From Nonomuraea solani (lineage in GTDB: Bacteria; Actinomycetota; Actinomycetes; Streptosporangiales; Streptosporangiaceae), in assembly GCF_900108335.1 (NCBI RefSeq), contig NZ_FNVT01000002.1, positions 799,620 through 863,619 of the forward strand: a DNA stretch of 64,000 nt, in the 5' to 3' direction. Below the pieces are notes generated by a model. It searched no databases. It saw only the letters and a list, made by a program, of their open reading frames with translations, and was not told the origin of the DNA. Shown piece by piece: positions 56,438 through 64,000 of this stretch (positions within the stretch are counted from its first letter, which is position 1; each line of letters starts with the position of its first letter). The translations under genes were made by a program, and so were the position numbers.

Positions 56438-58084
56438 TCACGCCGGTCGTCTGGACTGCACCACGTGGAAGCGCCCGGCCACGTAGCCGGGGTCGGTCAG
56501 CGAGGCGGTGGCGGCCGGGTTGGCGCCGCTGCCGTGGTAGTCGCTGAAGGCGGCCGACTGGTTGACGAAGACGCCGCCGGTCAGGTTGCACGAGAGGTTG
56601 ACGCCCGCGTCGACGGCCGCCCGCTCGGCCTGGTCGAGCACGTCGTCGGAGGTCGAGTAGACCGAGGCGGTGAGCGCGCCGCGGGCCGTGATCGTCTCGC
56701 GCAGCAGATCGAGGCTCTCCCGCGTCGAACCGGTGGGGATGACGAACGAGATCGGCCCGAAGTGCTCGCGCCCATAGACCTCGCGCTCCCCTGGGGCGAC
56801 CTTCACGATCACCGGCGTGCGCACGACCGCGTCGGGGAAGGCCGGATGCTTGAGCGCCCGCGACTCCAGCACCACCTCGCCGAGCGAGGGCGCGGCCGCC
56901 AGCCTGGCCAGCACGCCGGGGTTGACGATCGCGCCGGTCAGCTCGACCGCGCGGGCGTCGTCGCCGAGCAGCCTGGCGACCGCGGCGGCCAGGCCCGCGG
57001 CCACCTCGTCGAAGCTCTTGTGACCCTCGTCGGTCTCGATGCCGGCCGCCGGGACCAGGATGTTCTGCGGCGCGGTGCACATCTGGCCGCTGTAGAGCGC
57101 GAGCGAGAAGGCCAGGTTGCCGAGCATGCCGCGCCAGGAGCCGGTGGAGTCGACGACGACCGTGTTGACCCCGGCCTTCTCGGTGTGCACGAGGGCCTGG
57201 CGGGCGTTGAGCTCCAGCCAGTCGCCGAACTCGGTCGAGCCGGTGAAGTCGACGACGCGGACATCGGGGTGCGTGGCCAGCGTCTTGGCCAGGCCCTGGC
57301 CCTCCTCCACGGCCAGCGACACGAGCGCGGGGTCGAAGCCGGCCTGCTCCAGCACCTCACGGGCGATCGACACGGTGATGGCCAGCGGCAGCACGGCGCC
57401 GGGGTGCGGCTTGACGATCACGGGGTTGCCGGTGACGAGCGAGGCGAACAGCCCCGGGTAGGCGTTCCAGGTCGGGAACGTGTTGCAGCCGATGACCAGC
57501 GCGACGCCCCTGGGCACGACGGTGAAGCGCTTGTCCATGACCAGCGGGCCGCCCTTGGCCGGCTTCTCCCAGCGGGACGTGGCGGCCGAGGCGGTCATGG
57601 CGGCGAAGCCGTACGCGATGGCCTCCAGCGCGCGGTCCTGCGCGTGCGGCCCGCCGGCCTGGAAGGCCATGACGAACGCCTGCCCGGTGGTGTGCTGCAC
57701 CGCGTTGGCCAGCTCGAAACTGCGCTTGTTGATCCGGTCGACGATCTCCACGCAGGTCAGGGCGCGCGCCAGCGGCCCGGCGTCCCGCCAGGCGGGCAGC
57801 GCGCCCTTCGCCGCCGCGATGAGCTCTTCCACCAGCGGCTGCGGGTAGGTGACGCCGAGGTCGATGCCGAACGGCGAGCGCTCCGCGCCGATCCAGGACC
57901 CGGTGCCCGGCTGCTCCAGCGGGTACGGCTTGCCGAGCAGGGACTCGAACGCCTCCCTGCCCCGCTCGGCCGCGCCCTCGCCGTAGACGCGCGGGCTCGG
58001 CGACTCGGGGTAGGCACTCCAGTGACCACGCTGAGCGATCGCCGAGGTGGCTTCGTCCAGAGTCCCGCGGTGCTGCTCGAACAT
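56438..58084 (-). CDS. paaN: PaaN: phenylacetate-degradation aldehyde dehydrogenase-type enzyme
   Basis: The 548-residue ALDH-fold protein of the actinobacterial PaaN type acts in the ring-cleavage steps of phenylacetate breakdown. Family segments: MFEQHRGTLDEATSAI, GTGSWIGAERSPFGIDLGV, RGVALVIGCNTFPTWNAYPGL, FTGSTEFGDWL, the candidate catalytic Cys in LYSGQMCTAPQNI, and GVNLSCNLTGGVFVNQS. The MaoC hydratase domain of Gram-negative PaaZ is absent. ATG 58084 has AGAGG nine bases upstream; TTG 58093 is in frame but poorer. It is divergent from paaI and heads the paaN-MBL-hydroxylase operon. Confidence 0.9.
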   Translation of the reverse strand: MFEQHRGTLDEATSAIAQRGHWSAYPESPSPRVYGEGAAERGREAFESLLGKPYPLEQPGTGSWIGAERSPFGIDLGVTYPQPLVEELIAAAKGALPAWRDAGPLARALTCVEIVDRINKRSFELANAVQHTTGQAFVMAFQAGGPHAQDRALEAIAYGFAAMTASAATSRWEKPAKGGPLVMDKRFTVVPRGVALVIGCNTFPTWNAYPGLFASLVTGNPVIVKPHPGAVLPLAITVSIAREVLEQAGFDPALVSLAVEEGQGLAKTLATHPDVRVVDFTGSTEFGDWLELNARQALVHTEKAGVNTVVVDSTGSWRGMLGNLAFSLALYSGQMCTAPQNILVPAAGIETDEGHKSFDEVAAGLAAAVARLLGDDARAVELTGAIVNPGVLARLAAAPSLGEVVLESRALKHPAFPDAVVRTPVIVKVAPGEREVYGREHFGPISFVIPTGSTRESLDLLRETITARGALTASVYSTSDDVLDQAERAAVDAGVNLSCNLTGGVFVNQSAAFSDYHGSGANPAATASLTDPGYVAGRFHVVQSRRPA

Positions 58085-58128
58085 GATCTTCAACCTCTTG
58101 ACAGGGAAGGCCGGATGGTGATGTGTTT

Positions 58129-58142
58129 ACCGAACATTCGGT
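58129..58142. promoter_or_regulatory. PaaR-type operator
   Basis: ACCGAACATTCGGT is a perfect 14-base palindrome in the 80-base gap between paaN and paaI. The extended form ends CGGTCAGT, agreeing with the ACCG-N6-CGGTNAGT outer pattern I recall for actinobacterial PaaR (TetR family) boxes. A TetR gene ends the rightward paa operon. One site could repress both directions until phenylacetyl-CoA appears. Confidence 0.75.
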
Positions 58143-58164
58143 CAGTTGACAAGGGAGACTTGCG

Positions 58165-58551
58165 TTGGAGAGCGCGCGTCGCATGATGGACGCCGACATC
58201 GCCTCCACGGCCCTGGGCATCGAGCTGTCGGAGCTGGGCGAGGGCCGGGCGGTGTGCCGGATGGCGGTGACCGACCAGATGATCAACGGACACGACCTGT
58301 GTCACGGCGGATACGTGTTCCTGCTGGCCGACACGGCGTTCGCGTGCGCGTGCAACACCTACGGCCCGGTGACGGTGGCGGCCGGCGCGGAGATCACGTT
58401 CGTCTCCCCCGCCCGCGCGGGTGACGTGCTGGTGGCGGAGGCGGCCGAACGCACCCGCTACGGCCGCAGCGGCATCTACGACATCACCGTGCGCCGGGCG
58501 GACGGCGACGTGGTCGCGGAGTTCCGCGGCCGCAGCAGGGAATTGAGATGA
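58165..58551 (+). CDS. paaI: PaaI: hydroxyphenylacetyl-CoA thioesterase
   Basis: This 128-residue hotdog thioesterase releases CoA from dead-end ring-hydroxylated phenylacetyl-CoA. The active-site segment is GHDLCHGGYVFLLADTAFACACN, with the Asp of ADTAF the catalytic residue in the family, and RAGDVLVAEAAERTRYGRSGIYDI follows. The start is TTG 58165 with AGGGAG upstream. It begins the paaI-paaK-paaR operon; paaK starts one base after its stop. Confidence 0.9.
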   Translation: MESARRMMDADIASTALGIELSELGEGRAVCRMAVTDQMINGHDLCHGGYVFLLADTAFACACNTYGPVTVAAGAEITFVSPARAGDVLVAEAAERTRYGRSGIYDITVRRADGDVVAEFRGRSRELR

Positions 58552-58552
58552 G

Positions 58553-59851
58553 ATGAAACTCGGCTATCCCCCCGCGCCGCAGGAGCTCGACCCGATCGAA
58601 CGGGTGTCCCGCGACGAGCTCATGGCGCTCCAGCTCGAACGGCTCCAGCGCACTCTCGCGCACGCCTACGGCGACGTCCCGCTCTACCGGCGCAAGTTCG
58701 ACGAGGCGGGCGTGCACCCGGGCGACTGCAAGGAGCTCGCCGACCTGGCCAAGTTCCCCTTCACCACCAAGCAGGACCTGCGCGAGTCCTACCCGTTCGG
58801 CATGTTCGCGGTGCCGCGCGAGCGGGTGGCCAGGATCCACGCCTCCAGCGGCACCACCGGCCGGCCGACCGTGGTCGGCTACACGAAGAACGACCTCGAC
58901 GTGTGGGCCGAGGTGATGGCCCGCTCGATCCGCGCCTCGGGCGGGCGGCCCGGCGACATCGTGCACGTCGCCTACGGCTACGGGCTGTTCACCGGCGGGC
59001 TGGGGGCGCACTACGGGGCCGAGCGGCTGGGCTGCACGGTGGTGCCCGTCTCGGGCGGCATGACACCCCGGCAGGTGCGGCTCATCACGGACTTCCGGCC
59101 CGACATCATCATGGTGACGCCGTCGTACATGCTGGCGCTGCTGGACGAGTTCGCCGCGCAGGGCCTGGACCCGCGTGAGTCGTCCCTGCGGGTCGGGATC
59201 TTCGGCGCCGAGCCGTGGACCGAGCGGATGCGCGAGGAGATCGAGGACCACTTCGAGATCCACGCCGTCGACATCTACGGCCTGTCGGAGGTGATGGGGC
59301 CCGGCGTGGCCAACGAGTGCGTCGAGAGCAAGGACGGTCTGCACGTCTGGGAGGACCACTTCTACCCGGAGACGGTCGATCCGTTCACCGGGATCCCGGC
59401 GGATGAGGGCGAGCTGGTCTTCACCAGCCTCACCAAGGAGGCCATGCCGGTCGTCCGCTACCGCACCCGCGACCTGACGCGGCTGCTGCCGGGGACCGCG
59501 CGGCCGGCGTTCCGCCGCATGGTCAAGGTGACCGGGCGCACCGACGACATGATCATTCTGCGCGGCGTGAACGTGTTCCCGACCCAGATCGAGGAGCTCG
59601 TGCTGCGGACCAACGGCCTGTCGCCGCACTTCCAGCTCCACCTGACCCGGCCCGACCGGCTCGACGTGATGACGGTCAGGGTCGAGGCGCGCCCCGGCTT
59701 CGACCGCGGCCGGGCGGAGGCGGCCCAGAGTCTGCGCCAGGCGGTCAAGGACGGCGTCGGCGTCAGCGTGGAGGTCGAAGTGGTGGACCCGGAGACGCTG
59801 GAGCGGTCGGTCGGAAAGCTCAAACGAGTCATCGACAAGCGGGATAATTGA
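58553..59851 (+). CDS. paaK: PaaK: phenylacetate-CoA ligase
   Basis: Adenylate-forming enzyme, 432 aa, activating phenylacetate with ATP and CoA. It has the P-loop-like SSGTTGRPTVVGYTKNDL, the core DIYGLSEVMGPGVANEC, FTSLTKEAMPVVRYRTRDLT, and the C-terminal GRTDDMIILRGVNVFPTQIEE ending in GKLKRV, where Lys is catalytic for adenylation. The genes for ring epoxidation (paaABCDE) are not here, so later steps must be encoded elsewhere or replaced by the divergent operon. Confidence 0.95.
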   Translation: MKLGYPPAPQELDPIERVSRDELMALQLERLQRTLAHAYGDVPLYRRKFDEAGVHPGDCKELADLAKFPFTTKQDLRESYPFGMFAVPRERVARIHASSGTTGRPTVVGYTKNDLDVWAEVMARSIRASGGRPGDIVHVAYGYGLFTGGLGAHYGAERLGCTVVPVSGGMTPRQVRLITDFRPDIIMVTPSYMLALLDEFAAQGLDPRESSLRVGIFGAEPWTERMREEIEDHFEIHAVDIYGLSEVMGPGVANECVESKDGLHVWEDHFYPETVDPFTGIPADEGELVFTSLTKEAMPVVRYRTRDLTRLLPGTARPAFRRMVKVTGRTDDMIILRGVNVFPTQIEELVLRTNGLSPHFQLHLTRPDRLDVMTVRVEARPGFDRGRAEAAQSLRQAVKDGVGVSVEVEVVDPETLERSVGKLKRVIDKRDN

Positions 59852-59855
59852 CGAT

Positions 59856-60452
59856 ATGGCCGCCTCCACTCCCATCCGTCAGCGCAGGCGCGGGCATGAT
59901 CCCGAGTCCGTTCTGTCCATCGCCGTGGGCGTCTTCAACGAGCGTGGCTACGACGGGACGAGCATGGAGGACCTGGCCAGGGCGCTCGGTGTGACCAAGT
60001 CGGCCATCTACTACCACGTGCCGGGCAAGGAGCAGCTCCTTGCCCGGGCGCTCGACCGGGCGCTCGACGGGCTGTTCGAGATGGTCGCCGACCACCGCGC
60101 CGTCCCGGGGCCCGCGATCGAGCGCCTGGAGTGGGTGGTGCGGCACAGCGTGCGCATCCTCGTGGAGCGGCTGCCGTACGTGACGCTGCTGCTGCGGGTG
60201 CGCGGCAACAGCCCGACCGAGCTGGCGGCGCTGGAGCGGCGGCGGGAGTTCGACCGGTTCGTCAGCGGGCTGGTCAAGGAGGCCGCGGCGGACGGCAGCA
60301 TCCGGGCGGACGTCGATCCAGGGCTGGTCACGCGGCTGCTGTTCGGCACGGTGAACTCGATCACCGAGTGGTACCAGCCCGCGCGCGGCGGCTCCGCCGA
60401 CGAGCTGGCCGACGGGCTGCTCAAGATGACCTTCGGCGGCCTGCGGGTGTGA
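59856..60452 (+). CDS. paaR: PaaR: TetR-family repressor of phenylacetate degradation
   Basis: TetR regulator of 198 aa: SVLSIAVGVFNERGYDGTSMEDLARALGVTKSAIYYHVPGKEQLLARAL is the DNA-binding domain, and a TetR C-terminal helical domain follows. It begins four bases after paaK, the usual place of paaR in actinobacteria, and the palindrome at 58129-58142 is its probable operator. The stop is nine bases from that of the convergent gene. Confidence 0.88.
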   Translation: MAASTPIRQRRRGHDPESVLSIAVGVFNERGYDGTSMEDLARALGVTKSAIYYHVPGKEQLLARALDRALDGLFEMVADHRAVPGPAIERLEWVVRHSVRILVERLPYVTLLLRVRGNSPTELAALERRREFDRFVSGLVKEAAADGSIRADVDPGLVTRLLFGTVNSITEWYQPARGGSADELADGLLKMTFGGLRV

Positions 60453-60461
60453 TCGCTCCGG

Positions 60462-61298
60462 CTACGGGTCCAGTGCGTCGCGTGCGCGGGACTCGACCGC
60501 ACCGGGCCGGTCGCCAGGGCCGCCGGGGGGCAGCGGCCGTTTGCCGCGCAGGTCGTTACGGACGGCCTCACCGAGCTTCTTGGTCGCCATCCGGTTGAGC
60601 GCCCCGCCCGCGACCGCGCCCGTCAGGAACGGCCCGAGCGTGGTCAGGTGGCGGCCGAGCGTGCGCAGCAGCCGGTTGCGCAGCGCCGTCTTGGTGGCCG
60701 CGCCCAGCGCCAGCGAGACGGACGTGGGGGTGAGCGGATCGATGCCGCGCTGTTTGGCCCAGGCGGCCGTGAAGGCCACGGCGCGCTGGCTGCCGGAGCC
60801 CTGGACACGTACGCCATAGACCTCGTGCAGTTCGGCCAGCATCTTGACCTCGATGGCGGCGACGACGATGGTCTCGGCGACGAGCTGGGCGGGGGCGGAG
60901 AGCAGGAGGGGTGGCGCGGCGAATTCGGCCGCGGCCAATGCTCCGCCGATGGCGCCGACCGTCATCGTGGCCTTCTGGGCGGTGCGCACCAGGTCGTCGG
61001 CGAGTTCTTCGCCGGTCAGGCCGTGATGATGCTCGGACAGGGTGTGCAGATCCCGGATCGGGATACGCGGCGCGATGTTGAGGAAGACGTCGGCCAGCCA
61101 GCGGCCCCGGCCCGCGCCGGTCACCCGCGCTCTCTTGGCCCCAGCCGACAGTGCCTTGGCTAGGCGGCCGAGCAGCTTGCGCCGCTCGGCCGGTTCGAGC
61201 TCGCCGGGCGCGGTGAGCTTGCCTACGAGTTCGCCGACCTCACGTTCGGGGTCGGCGACCTCACTGCCTGGTTGGTGGTCTTTCTCTGGTACGGCCAC
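60462..61298 (-). CDS. Unknown actinobacterial protein with hydrophobic central region
   Basis: The 278-residue product has a charged N-terminus (EKDHQPGSEVADPEREVGELVGKL), a helical middle, moderately hydrophobic Ala/Leu-rich stretches (TVGAIGGALAAAEFAAPPLLLSAPAQLVAETIVVAAIEVKM) and a C-terminal FLTGAVAGGALNRMATKKLGEAVRNDLRG. The layout faintly recalls EcsC-type membrane-associated proteins, but I would not assign it. Start GTG 61298 is chosen because GGAGG lies six bases before it. It is beside DUF4193, in the same direction, with 81 bases between them. Confidence 0.75.
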   Translation of the reverse strand: MAVPEKDHQPGSEVADPEREVGELVGKLTAPGELEPAERRKLLGRLAKALSAGAKRARVTGAGRGRWLADVFLNIAPRIPIRDLHTLSEHHHGLTGEELADDLVRTAQKATMTVGAIGGALAAAEFAAPPLLLSAPAQLVAETIVVAAIEVKMLAELHEVYGVRVQGSGSQRAVAFTAAWAKQRGIDPLTPTSVSLALGAATKTALRNRLLRTLGRHLTTLGPFLTGAVAGGALNRMATKKLGEAVRNDLRGKRPLPPGGPGDRPGAVESRARDALDP

Positions 61299-61379
61299 GC
61301 GATGCCTCCGTAGTCTCATGGTCGCGATCGCTCAGGGATCGACCTCGCTCTCTCACCCCGAGTCTGTCGCTCCAGTTGA

Positions 61380-61679
61380 TTAGGCGGCGCACTCCCGGCA
61401 GACCTGCTGGCCGTTCTTCTCAGAGGCCAGCTGACTGCGGTGGTGCACCAGGAAGCAGCGCGCACAGGTGAACTCGTCGGCCTGACGAGGAATCACCCGC
61501 AGGGACAGCTCTTCGTTCGACAGGTCCGCGCCGGGCAGTTCGAGCGACTCCGCCAGGTCGGTCTCGTCGATGTCGATGCTGCCAGACGACTTGTCGGTGC
61601 GCCGCGCCTGAAGTTCCTGGAGACTGTCCTCCCCCAGGTCGTCATCTGTCTTGCGCGGGCTGTCGTAGTCGGTAGCCAT
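61380..61679 (-). CDS. DUF4193 zinc-ribbon-like protein
   Basis: This 99-residue acidic protein starts MATDYDSPRKTDDDLGEDSL and reads SGSIDIDETDLAESLELPGADLSNEELSLRVIP before a C-terminal FTCARCFLVHHRSQL...QVCRECAA with two CxxC pairs for one zinc. This is the DUF4193 family, found throughout actinobacteria close to dut (Rv2699c). It is likely essential or highly conserved but of unknown function. In the mycobacterial order it should lie close to dut; here about 18 kb intervene. Confidence 0.95.
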   Translation of the reverse strand: MATDYDSPRKTDDDLGEDSLQELQARRTDKSSGSIDIDETDLAESLELPGADLSNEELSLRVIPRQADEFTCARCFLVHHRSQLASEKNGQQVCRECAA

Positions 61680-61988
61680 TGTGCTTACTCCATCCCCCTC
61701 ATCTATATGTCTTCGCGCTCATCGCGCGTCTTCTAACGTCCGGGAAGCTCATCTTGTGCCCGTTCCGTCGGGGAGATTTCCCATCGGTACCCCGGAGGAA
61801 CGGGCGACGAACCTCCCAACACGTCAGGGCCTGCTGCCGACGGCAATGGTTAGCCAAATATGGCGAAACCCACAGCCTTGGCGTCATGCACCACCGTGTT
61901 CGACGGCACATCCAACCACATGTGCGGCAAGAACGAGACGCCCCCAGTGCATCAACACGCGGACGAACACGCCGGAGCGACACCTGCG
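61680..61988. promoter_or_regulatory. Intergenic region upstream of DUF4193
   Basis: These 309 bases lie between the cutS stop and the DUF4193 start, both leftward. On the minus strand a GGGGGATGGAG ribosome site precedes ATG 61679, and TATAGA near 61706-61711 is a possible -10. I see no gene, repeat or strong hairpin in the rest, although its base composition is less GC-biased than the flanks. Confidence 0.4.
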
Positions 61989-63323
61989 TCAGCGCCTCGG
62001 GAGCCTAATGGTCACGACCAGTCCTCCACCATCACGCGGCACGGCGGACACATTTCCGCCGTGCGCCTGGACCACCGCACGGACGATGGACAGCCCGAGA
62101 CCCGCTCCCTTGGCCGATTCCACGCGGTCCGCATGGAGCCTCCTGAACGGCTCGAACAGGCTGTTCACCTCGTACGCCGGGACGTGCTGTCCCGTGTTGG
62201 CCACCTGAACAACCAAGGCACCGTCCACCATTCCCGTTCGGATCCATACTTTTCCGTTTTCGGGAATGTTGTACTTCACCGCGTTCTCCAGCAGGTTGCT
62301 GACCGACCGCTCCAGAAGCACGGGATCGCCCACGGTAGGCGCGCTGACCAGTTCGGTGGTGACGGTCACGCCGTGTTCCTCGGCGAACGGAGAGACCTGT
62401 TCCACGGCCGTCCTGGCGACGTCCTGGACGTCGAGCGGCTTGCGCACGGCGAGTTCGCGTTCGCTCCTGGCGAGCAGCAGCAATCCCTCGATGAGCTTCT
62501 CGTTGCGCGCGTTGACCTCCAGAAGGGTACGGCCGAGCGCTTTGAGATCCGCCGACGCCTCCGGATCGGACAGGGCTATCTCCAGGACCGTCCTGTTGAT
62601 CGTGAGGGGGGTGCGCAGTTCGTGGGAGGCGTTGGCCACGAACCTGCGCTGGGTGTCGAAGGCGACGTTGAGCCGGGTGAGCATGGCGTCGAAGGTGTCG
62701 GCCAGCTCCTTCAGCTCGTCGTTGGGGCCCTCCAGGGCGATGCGCTGGTGGGCGAGCGTGCTTTCCGACAGCTTGCGGGCCGTGGCGGTCATCTGCGCCA
62801 CGGGCTTGAGCGCCCGGTCGGCCACGAAGTAGCCGATGATCAGCGCCAGGATGCCCACGCCCGCCAGCGCGAGGAAGGCGCTGCTGAAGAGCGCGTCCCT
62901 GGCGCCGGCGATCGCCAGCTTCTGCCAGTTGCGCCAGGCGATCTGGAGCTCGGCGTCCTGGCTGGGGGGCAGGCCCAGGTCGATGGTCGGCCAAGCCGTG
63001 CTGATGGCGGTGCCGATGATGGCGTACACCGAGAACAGCAGCACGGCCGCCGCCGCGAAGACCAGCGCTCCGTAGGTGAGCGTCAGGCGCCAGCGGATGC
63101 TGAGCTTGGCCGGTAGTTCCTTGACCCGGGCCATCGCGGTCCGCTGCTGGGCCACCGGATGCTCCGGCGGCGGGCCGTCCCAGGCGGGCGGTCCGGTGGG
63201 CGGGGGTGCTTCCTGCACGCGCGTCGCCTTCCTCGCCGAATGCGGGCTGATCATCGGATGCGTCGGGCCCGCTTCGCGCTCCGGCCGATCTGACACGACC
63301 TCGCGCTCTGACCGATCAGTCAC
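61989..63323 (-). CDS. cutS: CutS-like sensor histidine kinase
   Basis: EnvZ-class kinase of 444 aa. A Pro-rich cytoplasmic N-terminus of about 75 residues precedes TM1 (WRLTLTYGALVFAAAAVLLFSVYAII), a short extracytoplasmic loop of about 45 residues, TM2 (AFLALAGVGILALIIGYFV), HAMP, HisKA with FVANASHELRTPLTINRTV (His about 234) and HATPase_c with SVSNLLENAVKYN and GAGLGLSIVRAVV. Start GTG 63323 overlaps the cutR stop (GTGA). The pair next to DUF4193 and dut-region genes matches the Streptomyces cutRS position, a system linked to secretion and envelope stress. The outer loop contains no Cys. Confidence 0.88.
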   Translation of the reverse strand: MTDRSEREVVSDRPEREAGPTHPMISPHSARKATRVQEAPPPTGPPAWDGPPPEHPVAQQRTAMARVKELPAKLSIRWRLTLTYGALVFAAAAVLLFSVYAIIGTAISTAWPTIDLGLPPSQDAELQIAWRNWQKLAIAGARDALFSSAFLALAGVGILALIIGYFVADRALKPVAQMTATARKLSESTLAHQRIALEGPNDELKELADTFDAMLTRLNVAFDTQRRFVANASHELRTPLTINRTVLEIALSDPEASADLKALGRTLLEVNARNEKLIEGLLLLARSERELAVRKPLDVQDVARTAVEQVSPFAEEHGVTVTTELVSAPTVGDPVLLERSVSNLLENAVKYNIPENGKVWIRTGMVDGALVVQVANTGQHVPAYEVNSLFEPFRRLHADRVESAKGAGLGLSIVRAVVQAHGGNVSAVPRDGGGLVVTIRLPRR

Positions 63324-63973
63324 AACTTGTACCCAACCCCGGGCACAGTCTCGATCACCTGAGGCTCGCCCAGCTTCTTCCGCAGCGTCATCATGGTCAC
63401 CCGGACCACGTTCGTGAAGGGATCGATGTTCTCGTCCCACGCCTTGTCCAGCAGGTCCTCCTGGCTGACCACGGCGCCTTCGGCGCGCATCAGCTCCTCC
63501 AGGACCGCGAACTCCTTCTTGGTCAGCACGACCTCCTTGCCGTCGCGCTCCACCAGCCGCTTGCCCGGGTCGAGCCGGATCCCGGCCCGTTCGAGCACGG
63601 GCGGCAGGGCGGGGGCGGAACGGCGGCCGAGGGCGCGGACCCTGGCGACCAGCTCGATGAACACGAACGGCTTGGCCAGGTAATCGTCGGCCCCCAGGCC
63701 GAGCCCCTCGACCTTGTCGTCCACGTCGCCGGACGCGGTCAGCATGAGGATCCGTGAGGCGGTCCGCTGCTCCACCAGCCGCCGGCACACCTCGTCGCCG
63801 TGCACCACCGGCAGGTCGCGGTCCAGCACGATCACGTCGTAGTCGATGTAGGAGGTCTTTTCGAGGGCGCCACCGCCGTCGTAGGCGACGTCGACCGCCA
63901 TGGCCTCGCGCCGCAGACCGGTCGCGATCGCGTCGGCGAGCACCCGCTCATCCTCAACCACCAGCACTCGCAC
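63320..63973 (-). CDS. cutR: CutR-like OmpR-family response regulator
   Basis: The 217-residue regulator has a receiver with LVVEDER, phosphoacceptor Asp about 51 in VIVLDRDLPVVHGDEVC, LMLTASGDV and LAKPF, then an OmpR winged helix (VLTKKEFAVLEELMRAEG, ENIDPFTNVVRVTMMTLRKKLGEP, TVPGVGYKL). It agrees closely with what I recall of Streptomyces CutR across its length, including TGLRREAMAVDV and PPVLERAGIRLDP. The start is GTG 63973 near the window edge, with GAGAGG upstream; the gene is complete. It is the first gene of the cutRS operon. Confidence 0.92.
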   Translation of the reverse strand: MRVLVVEDERVLADAIATGLRREAMAVDVAYDGGGALEKTSYIDYDVIVLDRDLPVVHGDEVCRRLVEQRTASRILMLTASGDVDDKVEGLGLGADDYLAKPFVFIELVARVRALGRRSAPALPPVLERAGIRLDPGKRLVERDGKEVVLTKKEFAVLEELMRAEGAVVSQEDLLDKAWDENIDPFTNVVRVTMMTLRKKLGEPQVIETVPGVGYKL

Positions 63974-64000
63974 GCCTGGTACACCTCTCTCCGATTCTGG

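Overview
This 64 kb window is high-GC, densely packed chromosomal DNA from a filamentous actinomycete. Supporting families include an F420-dependent (LLM) oxidoreductase, DUF3159, DUF3710, DUF4193 and DUF6879, a CutRS-type two-component pair, a GlcP-like glucose permease and a bacterial Pnkp/Hen1 RNA-repair pair. GTG/TTG starts and 4-bp ATGA overlaps are common. The gene mix would fit Streptosporangiaceae (Nonomuraea-like), but that placement is an impression, not a test. I see no phage, insertion sequence, CRISPR array, tRNA or rRNA.

Layout. 0-1.5 kb: end of a PadR-type regulator, a DUF1707 membrane protein and a DUF6879 protein. 1.5-9.4 kb: a six-gene leftward operon (family-5 solute-binding lipoprotein, two permeases, two ATPases, cytoplasmic GH2 beta-mannosidase) behind a perfect CebR/CelR-type operator, so the peptide-type transporter probably imports oligosaccharides. 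9.7-14.8 kb: two small secreted proteins, two DesK-like kinases with one NarL-type regulator (one kinase has lost its phosphoacceptor His), and a GH18-like secreted protein. 15-21.8 kb: F420 oxidoreductase, hen1-pnkp, glcP-like permease, mug. 21.8-29.5 kb: CAP-domain secreted protein, tRNA/rRNA uracil methyltransferase, Abhydrolase_9 protein, and a potassium locus (KimA-like importer divergent from two TrkA/RCK proteins). 29.6-41.1 kb: accessory block with a protease remnant, a WYL regulator/SnoaL pair, a prenyl-synthase/NUDIX/EF-hand operon, small secreted proteins, an aroA homologue, a PadR-regulated membrane gene broken by a TGA, and a HAD-ATPase fusion. 41.1-44 kb: conserved DUF3159/OB-fold/DUF3710/dut/thioesterase run. 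44-60.5 kb: AI-2E-type permease with a cut-short tail, DUF6351 secreted hydrolase-like protein, an MFS exporter with its ArsR-type regulator, valS, DUF4235, otsA, and an aromatic-degradation locus (paaN-MBL-flavin hydroxylase facing paaI-paaK-paaR across a PaaR-type box). 60.5-64 kb: an unknown protein, DUF4193, cutS and cutR.

The order RNA methyltransferase / KimA-like / two TrkA / DUF3159 / OB-fold / DUF3710 / dut / DUF4193 recalls the Mycobacterium tuberculosis Rv2689c-Rv2699c neighbourhood. It looks like a conserved backbone into which the 24-26 kb, 29.6-41.1 kb and 44-61 kb genes have been placed. Many convergent pairs abut or overlap (11, 14, 23 and 68 bp), and several strong hairpins serve the remaining gene ends.
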